Below are positions 59,173-64,000 of a stretch of 64,000 nucleotides of DNA, piece after piece. The DNA is from Channallabes apus. Its lineage: Eukaryota; Chordata; Actinopteri; Siluriformes; Clariidae. Numbering within the stretch: the stretch's first letter is position 1; every line of letters begins with the position of its first letter. The notes under the pieces are model-generated. The model was not told where the DNA came from. It saw nothing but the letters and a program-made list of their open reading frames with translations, and ran no database searches. The DNA lies in the NCBI GenBank assembly GCA_030522415.1, contig JAMASW010000052.1:1-64000 (forward strand). The letters are read 5' to 3'. Made by a program: the position numbers and the translations under genes.

Positions 59173-60040
59173 CCGAGCAGGTGCACATCTCTTTATCTCA
59201 GTCGGTGATCCACACGTGCTTCAAAGAGTCCATCATTGTTCCTGTCCCGAAGAAACCACATCCTGCTTCCCTCAATGACTATCGCCCTGTAGCCCTCACC
59301 TCAGTAGTGATGAAGTGCTTTGAACGCCTGGTCAGAGACTTCATTTCTTCACTACCCGACACACTGGACCCACTACAGTTTGCATACCGTCAGAACCGCT
59401 CCACAGACGATGCAATCTATCATCTCCTCCACACATCACTTACTCACCTGGACACTAGGAAAGGGAATTATGTTAAAATGCTCTTCATCGACGACAGCTC
59501 TGCATTTAATACCATAATTCCCTCCACACTCACCACCAAGCTGGAGCACCTGGGACTCAGCTCATCTATATGTCAGTGGATCTCCAATTTTCTGACTGGC
59601 AGACCACAGGCAGTAAGGATGGGCGGACATGTCTCAGCTACACTCACTCTCAGCACTGGAGCCCCCCAGGGTTGTGTTCTGAGCCCCCTGCTGTACTCTT
59701 TGTACACCCACGACTGCGTGGCCTCTACCAACTCCACCTCCATCAAGTTTGCTGACGACACCGTCGTGGTCGGACTGATCACCAACAATGATGAGTCGGA
59801 CTACCTAGAGGAGATCTGGAGAACTGGTGCCAGCAAGCGGTGCTGGACCAAAGCCAGGAAGATCGTGAAGGACCTCAGTCACCCCAGTAATGGACTGTTC
59901 TCTTTGTTGCGGTCTGGGAAGCGATTCCGCTCCCTAAAGGTCAACACTGAGAGACTGAGCAGGAGCTTTTTCCCCGCAGGCGATAAGGTCTCTCAATCAC
60001 AATCACACCTCCACACAGGACTAATAACATCTTTTTAAGC
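59173..60040 (+). pseudogene. Rex1-like LINE reverse transcriptase, internally deleted
   Basis: One frame gives [21 protein letters not shown], then [54 protein letters not shown] (catalytic Asp), [19 protein letters not shown] and [12 protein letters not shown] (the F-A-D-D catalytic box). Shortly after this box, at [11 protein letters not shown], the sequence jumps to the C-terminal [20 protein letters not shown], so the connecting domain is deleted. The frame itself is open from 59163 to 60038 because the deletion kept phase, but the enzyme would lack its thumb region and all of its endonuclease. The 3' UTR (60041-60405) ends TGTGACAAATAAAATTTGAA, as in Rex1-like elements. Confidence 0.88.
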
Positions 60041-60410
60041 TCACAACATTGACTGGACAATCATGGACACATTCATACACATTTGCACTAAATATTTATA
60101 CATCTGGACAATTGCACATGTCACTTTCACTAGTCACCTTTCATGCATATTTGCATAACCATGGTCACTATAAATTCTATATATATATATATATATTCTC
60201 CCCCCCTATATTTCTATATTTTGCAATTTTATTATGCCCTTATTGTACAGTTTATTTTACTAGTTAAATTTATTTCTTTAGTATTTCCTTTTATTGATAT
60301 TTATTTTACGTACAAGCTTTTATTTTCCTTTTAAGGTCACTGGCGGTCGTGTAAGCATTTCACTGCATATTATACTGTGCATGGCTGTGTATGTGACAAA
60401 TAAAATTTGA

Positions 60411-60525
60411 ATTTAGGTTTCCTCAAACATATATCATTTAGGATAGTCAGCGATCAGATCACTTACCTAGGTTTAAAAATTCCTAAAAACCACTAGTTAA
60501 TATTTAAACTAGTTTTTTAGAGTTC
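60411..60525 (+). repeat. Direct duplication flanking an insertion, copy 2
   Basis: This copy matches 58766-58880; the L1 relic continues directly from it. Confidence 0.85.
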
Positions 60526-61210
60526 ATATCAAGGTTATAGCACAATATAGACTGCTGATAAATTCTACCATTATCTATGGTTGGCCATATCAACTTTTAC
60601 ATTTAGGCATTTGGCAGATGCTCTTATCCAGAGTGACTTACATTTTTTTTTAATGTCATTATACATCTGAGCAGTTGAGGGTTAACGACCTTGCTCAAGG
60701 GCCTAACAGTGGTGGTTGTGGGGTTTGAATCTGGGATCTTCCGAACCATAGTCCAATGCTTTAACCACTGAGCTACCCCTGGCTCAAGTCTTTAAATGGT
60801 GTTCCTTCCCAGATTTCTTAACAAAACTCGGAGTGGGCTTGGCATTCCAGAGGTAAGATGGTACTATCGGGCTTGCTAATGCAAGAGGATTAATTTATTG
60901 GAAGACCTGCAGCACAATGGATCATACCTGATTTCTCTTTATGGGTAAAAATGAAGGCTAAATTAGTTGGTAACTGTTCCTCAGTGGCCTTGCTATTTTC
61001 TAAGCTGGGTGAACCTACTGTAACATCCTCGTTAATCTAAGTTACAGTATACAACAAGAAACTCTATCAGAATTCTCAACCAGATTAAGAAGCTGTTCAA
61101 TAGACTGTTCTGAGACTTCTGTAAGAACCCGTATTTGTTTTAATCATTCTTTCTTGTCAGACAAATGCCATAAGCCCTTTAGTTGAAGTGGACTAACTAC
61201 CATCCACTAT
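60526..61210 (+). pseudogene. C-terminal part of the older L1 relic
   Basis: Fragments such as LINSTIIYGWPYQ, FLTKLGVGLAF and NLLEDLQHNGSY correspond to the post-reverse-transcriptase part of L1 ORF2. Frames are broken, and a SINE interrupts it at 60597-60783. Similarity fades at about 61210, shortly before a further SINE. Confidence 0.7.
60597..60783 (-). mobile_element. tRNA-derived SINE
   Basis: Read on the minus strand it starts GGGGTAGCTCAGTGGTTAA (A-box type) and contains GATTCAAACCCC (B-box type), the two internal RNA polymerase III promoter elements of a tRNA-like head. It ends with the common teleost block AAGTCACTCTGGATAAGAGC and CATCTGCCAAATGCC. It lies within the older L1 relic. 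Confidence 0.85.
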
Positions 61211-61236
61211 TTTTTTTATGAATGGTTGATTTGCAG

Positions 61237-61490
61237 GCGGCAAGGTGGTGTAGTGGTTAGCACTGTTGTCTTACACCTCCAGGTTTCGGGTTCGATTCCC
61301 GTCTCTGTGTGCATGAAGTTTGCATGTTCTCCCTTTGCTTGGTGGGTTTCCTCCAGGTACTTGGTTTACTTCCACAGTCCAAAGATATGCAGGTTAGGCT
61401 AATTGGCATTCCCAAATTGCCCATAGTGTGTGAATTGCCCTGTAGCCTATATGCAGGATAAAGCGATATAGATGATGAGTAAATGAACGT
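61237..61490 (+). mobile_element. tRNA-derived SINE with conserved tail
   Basis: The head GGCGGCAAGGTGGTGTAGTGG with TAGTGGTTAGCAC (A box) and GGGTTCGATTCCC (B box, about 61288-61299) is tRNA-like. The body GTTTGCATGTTCTCCC ... CCACAGTCCAAAGATATGCAG and the 3' end GGATAAAGCGATATAGATGATG are shared by many teleost SINEs. The 3' end matches the shorter repeats at 19703, 41059 and 43141. It is nearly complete. Confidence 0.92.
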
Positions 61491-63660
61491 GAATTAAAAT
61501 TAGTTTTATATACAAGGTCACAACAGTGACACACTTGCACTTCTTTTTTTTTTTTTTTTTTACTAATTTTTATTGTGGTTCTGAAGAAAGCAATATGCAA
61601 CAAATTAAACAACTGCTTCTATTATAAACATTCATTCATACTAAACTTATTTGTTATTTACGGGGTGGTGATCAGAAATAACTCAAATATATTAACCGAT
61701 TTGGTATTACAACAATGCTAAATAAACAAAAATAGAAAGGAATGAAAGGTAAAATTTTATTTGTGAGAACTTCTGTCAAAGAATATACAACACTAGATAG
61801 GACCTCCACATATTACTCTGTAAATAGTTTTTCAAATTTTTATTTTTACATAAACCACCAAGGTAACATTGTAATTTTAAAATAGTACAAAAATGTTCTG
61901 TAACAGATGCTGTAATGTATGACGTTTTGTAAAATAATTTTAAAAGCTCATGGTAATGTACCCTTAGCACCAGTCAGAAATGATCTAATGTACGATTTTT
62001 CTTAACCAAAACCCAGTCAACGTAAACCAAAATCAGTTGAGATAAAAAAAAAAATTGTACTAAAGATAATCAAAATAAACCAATCAGATTTTTGTTCTTC
62101 AGATAATATATGTAAATTTATTCATATTAGAGCTTAAGGCCACATTTGCGGAAAATATGATTAATTTTTAAATGGTCTTACATCTTAATATGTAATACCT
62201 AAAATATCTTTACATGTCTCCTTGCAGTGGTCATTTTGCATACTGTATGTAGCAGTTACTTCAGCAGTGAATATGCACATCTTTTTAATCTATGAGCTAC
62301 AAAACAGCATCCTGATAACTGTATACTCCTGCATTCAAGTTAAATCTGCAGAGCAATTTCAGTAACAATGTAAGAAACTTGTGTATCAATAAATTAGATG
62401 TGAAGACTGTTCATGTATAAAGAAAAGATTAGGGAAACATTTTATTAGTCTAACCATATTTGCATAAAATTGCTTTATAACAGATAGATTTGTAGGTTGT
62501 TCTATTTATACTTTCATCATTGTGGTATTAAAAACCTTGATACTTAAAGCCACTGTCAAAACAATGTATGGCAAGAATGCTAAATATTTAATATATCTGA
62601 ATTTACCCTACACTAGCAGTAACATACTAAGTAGTAAAATCGGATAAGACTGTAGATTTGTTTAAAAAGCTACAGAGCAATGCAATGTGCAGAATAACAC
62701 TCATTAAAATGAGAACTTTCTAATATTATGGGGTGAGAAGTGGGTTATTAAGTGTTTCTGGATTTTCAGTCTATAACTTTTTATAAACATTTTATATTAT
62801 AAACAACATTGTCAAAAAATTGCCTTGAATTTTTTCAGTGTACTCTTGTGCAAATAATGAGTATTACAAAATATAGAGATAAATTAGATATATTAGAGAT
62901 AAATTCTGATGCAACCATTCTGGTAACTTGTTTTCAAGGGAGTGCTGAATATGTGTGTGTGTGTGTGTTATGAATAATTGTTTCAAATAATTCAAATAAT
63001 AATGATTTCAAATAATTCATTAGCTGTCAGTTAATTAGGTTAAGCATTTTCAGTCTAATAATGTAGATTCAATTCAAATATTATGAATAAGACAAAGTAA
63101 TATGACATGAGAAAATATAAATTAAGTCAACCCTAGAAACACCAACCACAAATAATCATCATAAAACAAAACATACAAACTTAAAGCAGAAAATACAAAT
63201 GGAAAAAGGGGAAAAAAGGCATTTCTGTAGTCCCAATTTTTTCTTTTCTTATTACAGGCCCATAGGTCAGCAACTTCTGCATCCATTATGTCTTGTTATA
63301 ACATCTTTACCTTAAAAGCAGAATGATTTTGTTTCAGGCAAGAGTCTTTTGATTGTTTTTAATACCTACAGGATTAGATCAACCACATAGCTTAGATAAA
63401 AAAAATGTCAGCATTTAACAAACAAATAAAAATTTTAATTTGTTAAAACATAAAAGAACAAGAGGGGGAAAACCCTGTTTCACAGAAAGTTGTCCAGCAA
63501 TTTGAAAAACTGTTTTGATGATCTTCATCCAAGGGATTTTCACCTGAACTGAAAGGAAATAATTTTAAATGCATGTACTCATTATTATAATTCTACTTAT
63601 TAATTAATAATTATTATATATCTATATACTTGCAAAAGTCTTTAAACAATAATATAAATA
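61491..63660. other. AT-rich intergenic stretch
   Basis: No gene, RNA or clear mobile element is recognised here. It contains a T-run at 61543-61561 and a short (TG)n at about 62953. Small open frames are isolated and without features. Confidence 0.6.
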
Positions 63661-63667
63661 TCATTAT

Positions 63668-64000
63668 ATTATTATAGATAAATTAGAACATCATCAAAAA
63701 GTAGATACATTTCAGTAATTCAATCAAAAAAGTGAAACTCGTATATAGATTCATTACACACAGACTTATATTTCAAGTGTTTATGTAATTGTCTTACAGC
63801 TAATGAAATCCCAAAATTTGGTATCTCAGAAAATTTGAATATAGCTTAAGACCAATAAAAAAAAAAAGAAAGATTTTAACACAGAAATGCCTCTTCTTTC
63901 TTTCTTCAGACTTTGGGACCCTGAACTTCAAATTAACTGCAAAATTTACTTTTCACCTGAAAAGAGTCACACACAAAGTGAGCAACACTCAGACCTTTTG
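63668..64000 (-). mobile_element. Tc1/mariner relic running out of the window
   Basis: TTAGAACATCATCAAAAAGT, TCAAAAAAGTGAAACTCGTAT and ATCTCAGAAAATTTGAATAT resemble the terminal inverted repeat of a third Tc1 family. After an A-run at 63856 the sequence jumps to a piece that, on the minus strand, resembles the region around the first catalytic aspartate (…AAATTTTGCAGTTAATTTGA). The intervening C-terminal part is missing, so the element is internally deleted. Its other end lies beyond 64000. Confidence 0.6.

Noticed and set aside
60761..60783. A functional tRNA gene
   Set aside because: The A- and B-box-like sequences belong to a SINE head followed by SINE body; there is no complete cloverleaf with a matching acceptor stem.
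61237..61310. A functional tRNA gene at the SINE head
   Set aside because: The same reasoning applies: the tRNA-like head continues directly into the SINE body and conserved tail.

Overview
This is a stretch of teleost fish nuclear DNA dominated by repeats. It contains Tc1/mariner elements with IR/DR-type ends, L1-, L2-, RTE-like and Rex1-like LINEs, tRNA-derived SINEs with a TGAATGAA-type tail, and TA/CA microsatellites. Nothing bacterial is present: no operons, and start sites and reading frames behave as in eukaryotic transposons. The species cannot be named from sequence alone.

Region by region. 1-16184 is one tandem array of a 226-bp satellite (about 72 units, entered mid-array), with higher-order duplications. 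16185-20855 holds an AT-rich direct duplication, a 2.55-kb foldback-like inverted repeat, a SINE-type tail and a 5'-truncated LINE. 21074-22664 is a Tc1 element (family A) whose transposase is broken by one stop codon. 23657-25545 carries possible exons of an unrecognised protein gene: a Ser/Asp-rich exon ending in a zinc-finger-like segment with one frame break, then two small exons that join in frame. 25560-34167 is mostly transposons: a Tc1-related relic, two copies of a second Tc1 family (B), and the 5' half of an RTE-like LINE carrying a perfect 64-bp palindrome. 36210-42395 is a large diverged inverted repeat (arms about 1.25 kb once insertions are removed) whose right arm was later hit by a SINE tail and a solo LTR. 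43702-49473 is the best-preserved element: a full-length L1-type LINE on the minus strand, both ORFs open, with a 15-bp target-site duplication. 49858-61210 is an older L1 relic broken up by later insertions: an L2 element (itself split by the third Tc1-B copy), a two-family LINE chimera and a SINE. The rest is AT-rich DNA with one SINE and a Tc1 relic leaving the window at 64000.

The window reads as a record of layered insertion. The only proteins that look intact are the L1 ORF1/ORF2 pair, which would act together as RNA chaperone plus endonuclease/reverse transcriptase, and the SGNH-domain ORF1 of the L2 element. None of the Tc1 copies encodes an uninterrupted transposase. No convincing new biological system is visible. 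The items most worth checking are the intact L1, the large inverted repeat with mirrored splice-donor-like sites, and the zinc-finger exon cluster.
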